Shown here: positions 31,090-43,400 of the stretch, piece by piece
Numbering within the stretch: the stretch's first letter is position 1
How the letters are laid out: every line of letters starts with the position of its first letter
NCBI GenBank assembly: GCA_004352715.1
Contig: SCFE01000003.1
Location: 5,083,128-5,147,127, forward strand
Direction of reading: 5' to 3'
Origin: Hofstenia miamia
Taxonomy: Eukaryota; Xenacoelomorpha; Acoela
DNA: 64,000 nt
Made by a program: the position numbers and the translations under genes
Notes under the pieces: model-generated
The model's database searches: none
Told to the model about the DNA's origin: nothing
Seen by the model: only the letters and a program-made list of their open reading frames with translations

Positions 31090-33500
31090 GCAATAGCTCT
31101 TTATTGCTCGATTGTACAATTACCTTTACATATATTTACAAATTGCAAATTCTGTACAATATATACAATACATATATACAAATATTTACAAGATTTTAAA
31201 TATATACATGTAATGAACCAAAAAAACAAAATTACAAAAATAAAATAATTAAAAAGATTTACACAACAAATTAAAATAAAACTGCCTATATATTTCGCCA
31301 TGAGTTAACTGCTTAGATGTTCCATACTTAAGCTAGTAAATTTTGCTTTAATATCTTCTTAAATGTTTTTAGTTAACCTGATGTAAAGTGGTAGTTTGTT
31401 CCATTAACGAATGGTACATGACAAAAACGAATTATTCCATGCTGTCGAGTTCACTTTGATGTTATTAATGCAAATTTTTTATCTAGAGTTGAAATTGAGA
31501 AATTGATTAGGAAATTTAAACTATTTTTCGAATTATAAATAAGTGCATGTATATCAAAGCAGCATATTTGATGCAATAAACAGGAGATAACAATTTTAAG
31601 TTAAGTAGTTTTTTATGTGTTTGCTGTTTACTGATTCTGAACATTGTTGAAATTGACCAGTTAAATGCATTATTGATTCCTTGCAGATTTCTTGTATTTA
31701 AAATTGTCAAGATTGTACATACATACATAAAGTGGTTCATTACAAAAGATAGAACTAGCTGCTTGCTCTGTGTGAAGCTTCTAAGCTCTCGTAGGCATTG
31801 TACACCCATACTCATTTTTTAATCTTGCTGTTTATGCAGTTCTGGAATTCAAGATTTTTATCTAATTCAACTCCTAGATAATTGACTGTGGTGGCCTGCG
31901 CAATTGTTTGCTGTTCTTCCGAAACTTTTAGTGTTATGGACTTAGCAACGTTCTTTAATTTACTTGGAGTGAATACAATGAATTAATTAATTCTATTGTT
32001 CATGCTTAGCTTATTTTGATTAAAGTATTTTTGGATTTCTTGGATTTTGTGCTCTAGTTTCCTTGTTGCTAAATATGGATTCCTATCCCTGCTTATAATA
32101 CAAGTGTTATCAGCATATTGCAAAATTTCAATATCTTTGATGTGATTAGATATATAATTGACATATATAGTAAAGAGAATCGGTCCAAGCACTGTACCCT
32201 GTGGTACATCTCTGTTGGTGACTAGATATAATTTGAGTATGTGTTACCTATTTTAACTCGTTGTTCCCGTTTACTTAAAAAGCTGTTAATTAAATTTTTT
32301 GAAGTTACGCTAAAGCCATAATTTATTAAGTAAATTAGCAAAATTTCAAAATTCAAACTGTCAAATGCTTTACTTAAGTCAAGCAATACTACTTATGTTC
32401 TCATTTAGGAAGTATCTTGTTGTTTCTGTTAGATTTAGGATCGCATCAGAAGTACCAGAACCTTCTCTAAAGCCGTACTGACACGGGGAAAAAAAGTTAC
32501 TATCCTTCAAATATTTGTTAATTTGCCTGCATAGTAATTTTTCCAATATTTTTGAAAAGGGGTTGGTGATTGATAAAGGTCGGTAATTTGCACCAGATGT
32601 TGGATCGCCTTTCTTAAAGATTGGGGTTATGTCCGCCTTCTTTAGAACTGCAGGGAATTTTGATGTACGTATGACATACTTATATGCAAATAAAAGGTGC
32701 TGCTCAAAATATTTAAGGAATTTGTTGATGATAAATATTGGCACTTTACTACTTCCACAGGAGGTGTTAGAGTCCATTGTAGACACAACTTTTCTTAATT
32801 CCTGCATATTTATATAATGGAAGCTAAAAGTTGATGACGTTTTTGCAATTTTACTTTCATATGGAAGCACTTTTCCCTTNTGATTAACAATTTCACTTGT
32901 GTTGCTACTTAAATTTCCGCCATTTTCCAATTCCTTAATTTCATGGGAAACCCCTTTATCTTTATTTAAAAATTTGTTGATGAACATCCACTGATTTTTT
33001 GCTTGCCTTAGCTTTTCATAAAAACAACTTCTGGCTTTTTTCCTTTGTTCAATTTTGTGTTTTCGCAATTCTTCTTTGATTTCTCTATAATATCCAATAT
33101 TAATATGCGAAGAGTCAACTTTTAATAGATCTAAAGCTTTTTCCTTTTCTGCTTCAAGTAGTCTAGTTTTTCTATCATAAGAGACTGCGCACACTTTTCT
33201 TTTAATATACTTTTTCTGATAAGGAGCTGTTTTTTTTAGGCAGGAATGCATTTCTTGTATAAAGAAATGAAAAACTTTATTTGGATTGCTTAAGGTGTAT
33301 ATATATATTCCCAGGAAATGTTATTGAGCAATTGAACAAATTATTCTCATTGAAGTTTTTGAAACTGCGGGAATAAACACATTTCCGTGTTGTCTTGCTA
33401 CCCAATTGATTCATGATGTATAAACAGAGATTGTGGTCAGAGTAGGAGTCAAATACAACTGTGTCTATAAATTTGTCTACATTACTACATAACTTTAAAA
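31090..33500 (-). mobile_element. 5'-truncated CR1/Jockey-like LINE with mutated RT active site
   Basis: Read from 33500 down. An endonuclease C-terminus comes first (YSDHNLCLYIMNQLG, about 33450). Next is a 290-codon open frame (32379-33251) with a basic coiled linker and RT landmarks KKADITPIFKKGDP, NYRPLSITNPFSKILEKLL and QYGFREGSGT. A frameshift follows, then LGPILFTIYVNYI and QYADNTCII (31983-32192), where the second catalytic Asp of YADD is Asn. The C-terminal piece lies at 31516-31815. One N (32880) interrupts the long frame. The N-terminal endonuclease is missing, consistent with incomplete reverse transcription. Confidence 0.88.
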
Positions 33501-33780
33501 ATCTATCAAGAACATAAATAAAACATCATTTTTCATATGAGCATTTTTATCACAGTAATTGTTTTAAATTTTCTTTACATCTTATCAAAGACATATTCAG
33601 TAATAAATTTTTTCACTGATTTTTCTTGAGCTGTACATCATATTTTGTAATTACTCAGATAATGGATAACTTTTCCCTATATTCATGTTTTCAACTTCTG
33701 AGCAAATAACATAGTCCAATTTGTTATAAAGCGATATTGCTATTGAACTACAACTCAAATACGCCTTTAAATTACAAAAT
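33501..33780. other. No gene recognised
   Basis: AT-rich spacer between two retroelements. Confidence 0.5.
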
Positions 33781-34383
33781 ATCATTAATTAAAGGTTGTA
33801 TTCATCGAATATTTGACAATTGCAGCACATATAGAACAATTAACCAAGAAATAGGAAAACTTAAGATCGACATATTAAGAAATCATTAGAAGACATTTTA
33901 ATTAAAAACAAAAGATCAAAAAAACAATCAAACTAATTATGAACATTGTTTTAAGATCGAATATAGAGGACTTCATACCGAAAACATGATCAAAGAACTC
34001 AAAAAAAATCAATAATTAAAGAAAATGTTAGATTTATATATAGCAATCATAAGCTAAGAACAAAATTTCAATTAAAATCTACAACTGAAGAAACCAATAA
34101 ATCAAATATAATTTATCAAATCAAATGCACCTGTGGTGAAGATTATATTGGTTTTTCTAGTAGGCAACTACCAAGAAGAATTAAAGAACATGAGACCAGT
34201 TCTAATATATCTAATCATCTAAATAAATGCGGACTAAATTTTGAAACAAAAATATTACATCAGACGTCAAGATCAAGTAATTTAAAAATTATTGAGAGTA
34301 TTTTTATAAAATCCTTGCAACCAAGTTTAAACACAAAAGAAGACTATATTTATAAATTAAATTTGCCACTTTTTAAAATTTAA
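33780..34383 (+). mobile_element. Penelope-like element 3' fragment with GIY-YIG domain
   Basis: The plus-strand frame at about 34085-34383 reads IIYQIKCTCGEDYIGFSSRQ, then R-R-I-K-E-H-E, an N-H-L-N-K-C-G block and I-I-E-S-I-F-I ending N-T-K-E-D. This is the GIY-YIG pattern of Penelope-like elements, with the two-Cys insertion (C.CG) and catalytic-type Arg and Glu positions visible. The upstream part (33780-34080) looks like the end of the reverse transcriptase but is broken. The YIG box is intact here, unlike the relic at 13.4 kb. Confidence 0.72.
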
Positions 34384-34725
34384 GAAATTATAATTATTAT
34401 TGTAAAATCTAGTAAATTTAGAGGGAATAATTTGTAAAACTGACGATGACTTTGTAAGTCGAAATATATTTTGCATGTTCTTATTAAGGTTAATTAAAGA
34501 ATCTATTCTTCAAAAATTTTTATTATATTTTGTTCTACTAATAGTAAATGTTCTTAGATTTTTATGATTAGAAATATTCGATTTACTCTTCCAAAACCTC
34601 GATAACAGCTAATAATTTGAAGAACAATTTAAATAGTATTTACACATTATTTTTTTATTTTTGTCACTATGTTTTTTCTCCATATAAATATTTTTTCCAA
34701 TTTTGATTTTGCTTTTTTCTTTAAG

Positions 34726-34929
34726 CCCGTTAACAAAAAGATCAGTACAATAGACGCGATCGAACAAATGATCGAAAGAGTATTACCTTATATTCCATTG
34801 GTAGAGGTTTTCATTGAAGCGATCTTACAGCATCCGCTATTTGATGGTGAAGAACTTGTTGCACTTATGCTTTATATACTAAGGAAATATAATCTGATAT
34901 TGAGTTTTTTTAGAAGTGTCGCAAGATGA
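34726..34929 (+). CDS. Candidate terminal coding exon of an unknown host gene
   Basis: A strong acceptor (TTTTGCTTTTTTCTTTAAG, ending 34725) is followed in phase 0 by 67 open codons and TGA at 34927-34929. The peptide begins PVNKKISTIDAIEQMIE and goes on as alternating hydrophobic/acidic helices (VLPYIPLVEVFIEAILQHPL, GEELVALMLYILRKY), ending FFRSVAR. AATAAA follows at 34986. Splice site, open frame, biased composition and poly(A) signal together support a real last exon. No family was recognised; the helical, Leu/Ile-rich pattern suggests an all-alpha protein. Upstream exons were not found; a Penelope-like fragment lies directly upstream. Confidence 0.5.
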   Translation, partial: PVNKKISTIDAIEQMIERVLPYIPLVEVFIEAILQHPLFDGEELVALMLYILRKYNLILSFFRSVAR

Positions 34930-35059
34930 TATTTTCTGCTTACTAATCAGTTATTAAAATTTCAAAATAAACTAGTTGGTTTTTAAATAAATGTTATTTT
35001 TCACAAAACTTACATGGGTATCTGATGCCACAATGGCATAAAATACAAATAAATTATTT

Positions 35060-36374
35060 ATTAAATCAATGCATTAATGAAGGTGTTTTTTCCAGAGGAA
35101 TTGAAAATTGCAGAAATATAACACCTATTACAACAAGGTGATATTGATGAAGCTACTAATTACAGACCAATCTCAGTTCTATCAATTATAAGTAAATTAT
35201 TTAAAAGAATTTTTAAAACCAAATTAATGAATATTTCGAAAAATATCAAATAAGATCTTTACAATTTGGATTTAGAAAAAATAAGTCTACGAATAATGCA
35301 TTAATTTTTGTTTTAGACGATTGGAGAAATCCCATAGATAAAGGAGATAGTTTATTTAAGTCTTATCATTAGATCTATCTAAAGCATTTAATTCAATTGA
35401 TCATTAAATACTAATTAAAAAATTAAAACATATATACAACTTTAGTGAATATGCATCTAAGTGATTAACCTCATATTTAACTAATAGACAACAATACGTA
35501 AAAGTAAACAATGAAATCTCTAATAAACTAATAATTAATAAAAGAATACCTCAAGGCTCTGTTCTAGGTCCATTAATATTCAATCTTTGTGTTAATGACA
35601 ACACTTTTAATGAAAATATAAAATGTGTCCAATATGCCGATGACATCTTGCTTTATTCAACCAACTATTGTAATTTATTAAGCGCACTACAAACTGCAAT
35701 ATAATACTTTGAAAAAAATAAAATGAAGTTAAATGAATAATCTTTGACAATAAGTTAACACTTGAAATCAAAGTCAATAAAATAAAGCAGAAAATGATGC
35801 AAGGAATCAAGACAATATCTAAACTTCAAAGATTTATACCTATTAATTGGAAAATTGTTCTAATAAAATCCTATATGTCATTACTTATATTCAGACTGTT
35901 TATTAACAACTCTCAATAAAAGAATGAAGATCAAACTATAGAAATTTTCAATTGGAGTATTAATACCATCTGAGAAAGAAGAAAGCAAGCTGCAATCAAA
36001 GAAGATTACTACTTATTTTTATTAGAATATTTACGAAAACAAGATCTAAAGAAGTATTATTCAAATTGAAGGCAAGAGACAAACTATCAGTTAAAAAACG
36101 TTTAAGAACAAATTCTTTTAGAATACAAATTTAAGAAAAATATGATGAAGAACTCGTTTAACTAATTTTTGTATTGACTTAAGGAATGAATTACCACTTC
36201 AATTTAAAGAAGAAAAATTAATTAACGATATTAAAAGATGTGTAAAAATGTATTTCAAACCAAGAACTAAATCAATTCCAACAACCAAGCTTAATCATAG
36301 AATCAGAAAAAACTATTTTTAAAATATTAATAAGTGCTTAACACTTTGTGTAGTGATTTTATATACTAAGGATT

Positions 36375-36409
<35 letters not shown>

Positions 36410-36410
36410 G
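35060..36410 (+). mobile_element. LINE reverse transcriptase relic with (TAA)n tail
   Basis: Plus-strand pieces in changing frames: GVFPEELKIAEI (35080), NYRPISVLSIISKLF (35160), SLDLSKAFNSIDH with the first catalytic Asp (35370), RIPQGSVLGPLIFNL (35550), QYADDILLYS (35630) and a C-terminal part to about 36310. The element ends in (TAA/AAT)n at 36377-36408. Its endonuclease end is absent. Stops are frequent. It is transcribed opposite to the neighbouring LINEs. Confidence 0.82.
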
Positions 36411-36479
36411 GTTAACAAGCTCTTTTTTCTAAAGAAGTGCTTAGAAAAATAAAATAAATTTACAAAACACTATGTAAAA

Positions 36480-39435
36480 ATCTTAGATAATCCCTTCCCA
36501 AGCGTGCAATATTTTTGAGGCCCTTAATATATCTTGATGGCTGAGAAGGTTGTTTGTTTTAATTTACGTTTAAATATGCTCAAACTGTCCACAAAACGTA
36601 TATGCAGGTTTAAATTATTCCACATTCTTGCAGTTTTAATAATAAACGAATTATTCCATATAGAGGATGTACCTAATTTTAATACTATACATGTATGAGT
36701 GCGAGGGTTGAATTTTATGAGAGTTTCAACAATTTAAGTGAACATGTGATTTTATTGATGTATTTGTACATAACTACCAAACTAGCATATTGAATATAGT
36801 ACTTAGGTGCTAGTAGCTGGTATGTTTTAAGTAATGCGCTGGTTTGTTGCTTACTTATATTTAATACAGTCCGAACAGATCTATTGAAAATTGTCATTCC
36901 ATTCAAGAGTGGGCATGCATGTGAGAAATGACTCATTGCAAATGTGTTTATCAAGCATGGTTCTTTTATTATTGTTCTTAATTCTTGAATATATTCAATG
37001 CCAGAGTTCATATTTCTCATCTTTTTAGAAAGGAATTCATGGAAATTTAGTCTCTTATCGATTTGGACACCTAGATATGTTATAACAGAAGATTGTTTAA
37101 TGTTATTGTTTCTATCAATGTTTAATTCTAAGTTCTCAGCTAAAGTACGAGGTCATTTGGAGAAAAGATTATGAATTGAGTTTTATCAATGTTTATAGTT
37201 AGTGTATTCATATTAAAGTATGAAATACGGTGCTTTATATTATTATTTAAAATGCTTGCAGCTGTGTATAGGCTGATGTTACGAGAAAGAATAAAAGTCA
37301 TCTGCATATTGCTATATATCACAATTGTTTATGTGAGGCACATGTGGTTAACATACAAAGTAAACATAAGCGGTCCTAAAACTGTTCCCTTTGGAACTCC
37401 ACAGTAGGGAGTTTATACGTATATTTTCAGTCATGGTAATAAGAGCCTCAGTTGTAGAAAATTTAGGTCTAAACCCGTATTGCTTTTCAGACAAAACATT
37501 CTTTGTCAAGTAATCACGAATTTGGTAGTTTAAAACTTTTTCAAATACTTTAGCAAAAGGGTTTATAATTGAAATGGGCCTGTAGTTAACAGCCAATGTC
37601 GGATCTCCTTTTTTATAAATAGGTGAGATATCAGCTGATTTCAGAATATTAGGGAACGTATTAATTTTGAATGCATTGATTGTAAATAAATAGATGTCAT
37701 TTAAATGGTTTGCGACAGCAGTTTTGTCTGATATCATATTCCCATTAATAGATAACTCTTTTATGTCAGCTTCCTCGTTTTTACTTCTATGCAGGACATT
37801 GTTCACAAACTTCCATTTGTCCTTGCTTTTATTCAATTTATTATAGAAATTTTTTGCATAGTCATTACGAAGTTTAGTGTTTAGTTTAGACAAATCAGCC
37901 TTGATTTTATTGTAATGTGCACTATGCACGGTAGATGATGGATGGGCATTAAGATTTAGAGCCTCTTTTCTTTTGCTTTTAAAACTTCATATTCGTGATT
38001 AGCTGTAAATATTGTACCAATTGATCTGATTCGTGAATTATTGCGAATATATTTCCTATTCATAGGTGCTACTTTATCAATGAAACTTCTTATTTGAGAA
38101 AGCAGGAAAGATAGCATATGATTTGGATCTCCTAGGGTGTATATAAAATCATATGGGATGTTATAAAGCTGCTCTATAAATGCCTGTTCTGAAAAATTTA
38201 AAAATGATCTTGATATTATCATTTTTCTGCATGGAGGTAAAGCCTGTTGATTTGTTAGATGGAGAATGATAGTGATCAGAGAAACTAGTGAAAGCAAAGG
38301 TTTCAACAATGTTATGCTTTTGGCCTTTTGTTATTGTATAATCAATTAATGTCCTATGTCGGGCTGCGGTAGTGCTATTTATAATGTGCAACCCAAACAC
38401 ATTGCAAAAGTTGGTGACATAACTCCTATCTGTAAGATCAAAGTATTTCATGCTGTAATCCCCAAATAAGATAAAGTTACTATGGTTTATGCACACTTCC
38501 TGTAGTTCCATCATTTTAAAATTTGTAAATTCTTTTTTTTGGGCAGTAACTAACATTTATTAACATAGGCGATTTGCTAGTGTATTTACTGAACTTGACC
38601 CAGAGAGATTCAAAATTGTCATTGGTTTTTTCTTCTAACCTCTTTGGTTGGAGAACTTTGGGTACAGCTAACATGAGCCCTCCACCTCGACCTGTTCTGT
38701 TCTTATTAAAGATATGATAAGCTGATACACTTGGGTGATAAAAATTGAGATTACTACAAAGGTCCAACCAGGTTTCATTTATTGCATAAATAGTGTTGTG
38801 GTCTAACTTTGAAGCAATTTCCAGAAATTCTTTTCTATGCACTTTGATGCTGCAAGCATTTAAATAGATAAATTTCAAATTATTTTTAAAATTGTTTGCA
38901 ATGTTAAATAATTCAGAGATGTTATTGGGGCCAGGATTTGCATGAATGTCGCCATTTCTCATAAGCAATAATATGTGTGTATATAATAAAGCAAGATCCC
39001 TATGCACGATTGGGATAACAAAACACATGGCAATCTATGATGAATAAATTCAGCAATCATTGTAACTTTTTTAGTCTTGACACTGTACTAGATTTATAGA
39101 GTATGATAAGCAAATGGTTAATGTTGAGAAGACAACTAAATGCTAGACTAGCAATTAGAATATACCGACAGTTAACAATTTTCATTAATAAGTACTAAAA
39201 GTTTCCTTATAAGTGTGTGCACACTTTTATTTGTCGACATCGGTTTGGAAATATGTGCACTTTGATGAGCAAACACATTAGGTTTCATTGACAAAGCGTC
39301 CTTGTATGTAGGCTGAAGTCCTGCATAGTTGTAATCATGTTTCATAGGTCTTCTTCTGTAATTAGGTTTGCCATAATTTCCTCTAGACTGCTGTTGTTCA
39401 TGCTGCTGTATAGTATTACGTGATTTAGTTTCCAT
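36480..39435 (-). mobile_element. CR1/Jockey-like LINE with NPGP motif and RT internal deletion
   Basis: Read from 39435 down. A probable ORF1 C-terminus (39172-39435) is rich in Gln, Asn and Arg. ORF2 opens at 39028 (170 open codons) with a hydrophobic start, GDIHANPGP (residues 26-34), then endonuclease landmarks LKFIYLNACSI, INETWLDL, RGGGLMLAVPK and ESLWVKFSKY. It continues at 38161-38556 (NFILFGDYSMKYFD, IDYTIT, FSDHYH). The RT part (37348-37929) has KSADISPIYKKGDP, NYRPISIINPFAKVFEKVL and QYGFRPKFSTTEA. It then jumps straight to GVPKGTVLGPLMFTLYVNH, lacking the block with the first catalytic Asp. QYADD follows near 37300, out of frame. The C-terminal part lies at 36715-37020. Inactive. 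Confidence 0.9.
38927..38953 (-). other. GDIHANPGP: 2A-like translational recoding motif at ORF2 start
   Basis: Residues 26-34 of the 38516-39028 frame. It matches GDI.xNPGP found at the ORF2 start of several APE-type LINEs, some of which are known to act as 2A ribosome-skipping peptides (consensus DxExNPGP). The Glu is replaced by His here, so activity is uncertain. Confidence 0.55.
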
Positions 39436-39474
39436 AGGTGCATCATAGTGACCAAAGAAGTTCTTTATTCTTTT

Positions 39475-39476
<2 letters not shown>

Positions 39477-39513
<37 letters not shown>
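39477..39513. repeat. (TA)n microsatellite
   Basis: TA repeat directly upstream of the LINE ORF1 piece. Confidence 0.95.
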
Positions 39514-39514
<1 letters not shown>

Positions 39515-40040
39515 CTGCAACTTAAGCGAATCTACATTTCGATTTTTTGAAATTATCAATAAAAACTTAAAAAAATGTTCCGTAATAATTCGAAGTATTA
39601 GTTCATATAAATGGTTACTACATCATTTATAGTATACTACATCATATAGTATACTGCCTCAAGAAATCCGGTATGTACTAAAGAAATTTTAGGCCGAAAT
39701 CCGCTATGTACACTCAATCATTCGTTTTAGTAGTACAAATCGGATAGCTAAATGAAATAGTTAAAATCATATTTTCTATAAAAATAAACCCAATACAAAA
39801 CTAATTAGGAATTGATGCTTTCAGATGATAGTATCCAAGCCTTTTCGGTGATATTCACTTTAGAAAAAAGCCTTTCATTCGTCATCAAACACAACAATGC
39901 GAATTAGAATGATACGGGGTTGACTCTAAAATAAAACTAAGATCACCTAACTATAAAAATGTTATAAAAATGTATTTTCTAGCAATTAAATCACTTATAA
40001 TTAAACAATACTTAAGTTAACTGCGATTTTACATCCTAAA
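39514..40040. other. No gene recognised
   Basis: AT-rich spacer. The phrase (G)TATACTACATCATATAGTATACTG at 39630-39652 is a short imperfect palindrome. Confidence 0.5.
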
Positions 40041-40044
40041 ATCA

Positions 40045-40435
40045 TGGACATCATACACATTTCGTAATTTGTTGAAACAACTAAAAATATACTTGGGTCT
40101 CTATAAAATAAAAATGGTTAGCTTCATTATGCTGTTAATAAAGAACATTGAAATACTAAGAGATTTTAGGAAGCAAATTAAAATTTACCTTAAGCAAAAG
40201 TATATCTCAGACCAATCATGGTTAGGATACAAATTCTACAACAATGATTTATCAACAACCCGTAATTGAAATCTCCTTGTAGTTTCTCCCTAGCCTGTTA
40301 GATTTAATGTAGAGTAATTTTATGCTTTTGTATGTATCTGTATGTATGTTTGTATATTTTTAACACTATTCATCTAAATTATCAGTTTTGAATTGTAAAT
40401 ATTTATATGAATAAAGAATATCTCATCTTATATTA
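40045..40435 (+). mobile_element. LINE 3' end fragment (C-terminal helix and 3' UTR)
   Basis: The plus-strand frame 40069-40269 ends with IKNIEILRDFRKQIKIYLKQ followed by K-Y-I, the form of the C-terminal end of CR1-like ORF2 (a short basic helix after I-K-N-I). A 3' UTR with TATGTATGT repeats follows, then GAATAAAG at 40412. Probably a strongly 5'-truncated copy. Confidence 0.4.
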
Positions 40436-43400
40436 AAAACAAGAAAATTGTAGGTGGTCAGTCTTAAAATTACACACATAGTCAACTTAACATGGCTGCT
40501 TTCAAATATCACATTCACTATGAAGAATATTGGAAAATTCATAAGTTAATCTGAACATTCGAAGTTTCATTAAAAAGTACTTTATATCATAATTAAGAGT
40601 ATAATTGGGCTTCGGATTTTATTGATCAAAAAAACAACAAAATTTGATGAAAAAATGAGTTATAGTTTTCAAATTCACTCAGTTTTTCAGTCTTCTTCGT
40701 AAGCAGAATTGTTCTACATTACGACCATTGCTCACTTCATTTGCTCAACAGTATATATTTCTCGTTGTGGGCTTAAAACCCGTTTCGATTAGGATAAAAT
40801 TTGTTCCACTTCAACACTGAAGATGGGTGCGTAGTTAAATTCTAAAGGCGTTGGATTAAATTCTTTTACTTTTTGTCCCTTAGGACATGGTACACATTAA
40901 CTACATAAACAAAATTACGTTTTCCATATTTTCCGATAAATCTCAAGCTCTTGTCATTATCTAGTTAAAATGTCATATTTCTTCACTTCCTATGAGTGAT
41001 TTAATGTGAATAGAACTGCATTGATTGTCTATAGCGTACGCGTACGCACACGATAGTGGTAACGATTTTCAATATTGATTGGCTTCGAAACTATGTGTAG
41101 ATGTTGAATTGATCTACAATAATATCTCTGGAAATTTCAGGGATTGAGTTAAAATTGAGAAAAGCGTGAATGTGGAGTCTATGCAAATTATTGAGTAAAA
41201 ACATTAAAACTGATTGACAAATTGAGTTATTGAGTGACTCAATAAACTACGAAGCCTAACCTTAATACTAATTAGAACATTATCGGCAGAAATATACGGA
41301 AATAATAGATCATGTCATTGAGAAATATATGACACACATATATTATATAATTTGAAGCAATACTAGAAAGCGCACCAAAAAGTTAAAGTTAAATATTCGA
41401 CCAAATATAATCAGCAAACAGTCATACTGATAGCGGTACATTAGACATTTATTGGCACTAGCACATAAGGATATTGTTAAAGTAAACAATTCATCTGCAA
41501 AAGTCATTTTTACTTTGATCACAAGTGACCTCAAATCATTAAACAGACATCATTTGGAAGTAGAATATTTTCTCTGCAAAATGAGTGAGTCTGCACAGCG
41601 AACTTTGTAACGGCTTACTTCAAATGATGCAAGCAATTCTGTTCATTCAGATGGTTTTTCATTTTTTAAGATTCAGATAGACATTATTTGATGACTGAAA
41701 CTGTCTCTGAAGCGTTACGTTGACTTTTGATATTTCAAAAAGTTTAATGGAACATTATTTAATTTTACTTGTGAAAATTTTTTGAATGATTGCTGTTGGT
41801 TTGAAAGAGAAGAAAACATCTATGCTGTGTACTTTACAACAAAATAGAAAATCTAAAGAAATTCAAGTGTTATTGAACCCGACTGATTCCAAGTTTCTAT
41901 AAGAAGAAGAAATCGTAATTCATTGATTATGTGTATATTTAAAAGGCAAGAGCGAACTAGGTGATCAGTGATGTAAGCAAAGAGGAACATGGTGGAATGT
42001 ACTCCGTCAGGTTTTCAAAATCAAAAAAAGTTGGGATAAAAATTGCTTGGGGTTTCGCCCATTATTGGTCACTAACTTGGTTCATAACTGAAATGTCCCA
42101 TCAGAAAATCCTGCGTTAACACCCGAAGGTAGTGAGCATACAAAGCAGTTAAGGCTACGGTTAGACCAGGTGATTGGTTATAAACAAGGATCGCACGTCT
42201 AACCACTCGAGATAACTAGTGGTGACGATCACAAAGAAATCGTCCGTGTTTGATTTCATTTGTGATGGGTGTACAGAGCGTGTAGTCTAACCACCCTTGA
42301 TTTGTGATTTATTAGGTTCATTTAGTAATCTGAGAAATATTATATTTAATTTCTCGCGTATAAAATTTGCAATATTAATACAAAAGTGAGAAAATCAAAT
42401 AATAAATTATGACGTTTCGTTATCACACACAAAAGCATCTACGACCAATATCTGTCAAGAAGGTTTTGTTGGACATTTCACTATTAGATATTATGTCGTT
42501 GATATCTTAAAGAACTTGCCAGGATTTTCAAAAATTTTATTCCCCCAATAGAAAAATTGAAAGTGTCTATTTCAAACACATTTTACACCAAAACATATTA
42601 ATCTATAAAACCATCTATGAAAATTTATTGCTGACTAAGCCTTCTTGTTTAAATAATGCTATCTCACTTTGTTGTAAAGCATGTAATGAACTTGCCATTT
42701 TAATGTTCACGCAACACTTATTTGAACACATCAATTTAGTTGTTTTCCTTCGCTTAGTGGTGTGTAATTAAAATGATTCAAATTTCTTGAGATGCATGTT
42801 AGACATCATGCCACGAACAGCTACATTCTATTTGAGAAGTTCTTCCTAATAATAAAAGAGGAATTTGTACTTCCATTGCAAATGCTCAGGAAAAGTAACA
42901 GAATCCTGCCATCTGCTTTGTTCAGAAGCACGATAGAAGCTCCTCAAAAACAAAAAATGGTCGATTTACAGCCACAATCATAAAAAATCGTTCGTGTGTA
43001 ATGCAATGGTAAAACTTACCATTTTTCTTTGTAAAACAATGAATTTATAATTTGTTGTGTTTGTTGATTCATTTCGTGTTTAAAGATAGCATTTTGCTAA
43101 TTTGAACATACAACAGTGCTATAATTCGGGAGTTATCTAAAGATGCGTTTACATTAACTCGTTACCGCCAGAATTTTTACAGACTGGGGCAAAGTATATA
43201 CATTATGTGGTCAGTGACACCCTTCGCTAAACATAAAAGAAAATTTGAGCATTGATGGACTCATTGTCGTAAATTGCTTATAAATAGTTATATATCATTA
43301 CACAACGTTGTTTAGCACGGCACTGGAGTAATGAAATACAAAGGCCACAAATTAAGACGTTTAGAGTTAGTTATTGACATTTTAGATTGACAAGAAATTA

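Noticed and set aside
36377-36408. Tandem repeats as a CRISPR-like or other array
   Set aside because: Plain (TAA)n tail of a LINE; no spacers, and the genome is animal.
41034-41047. GCGTACGCGTACGC as a regulatory palindrome
   Set aside because: Single short alternating purine-pyrimidine run without context; probably chance.
42150-42310. MITE suggested by GGTTAGACC/GTCTAACC inverted words
   Set aside because: No matching ends or target duplication could be defined.
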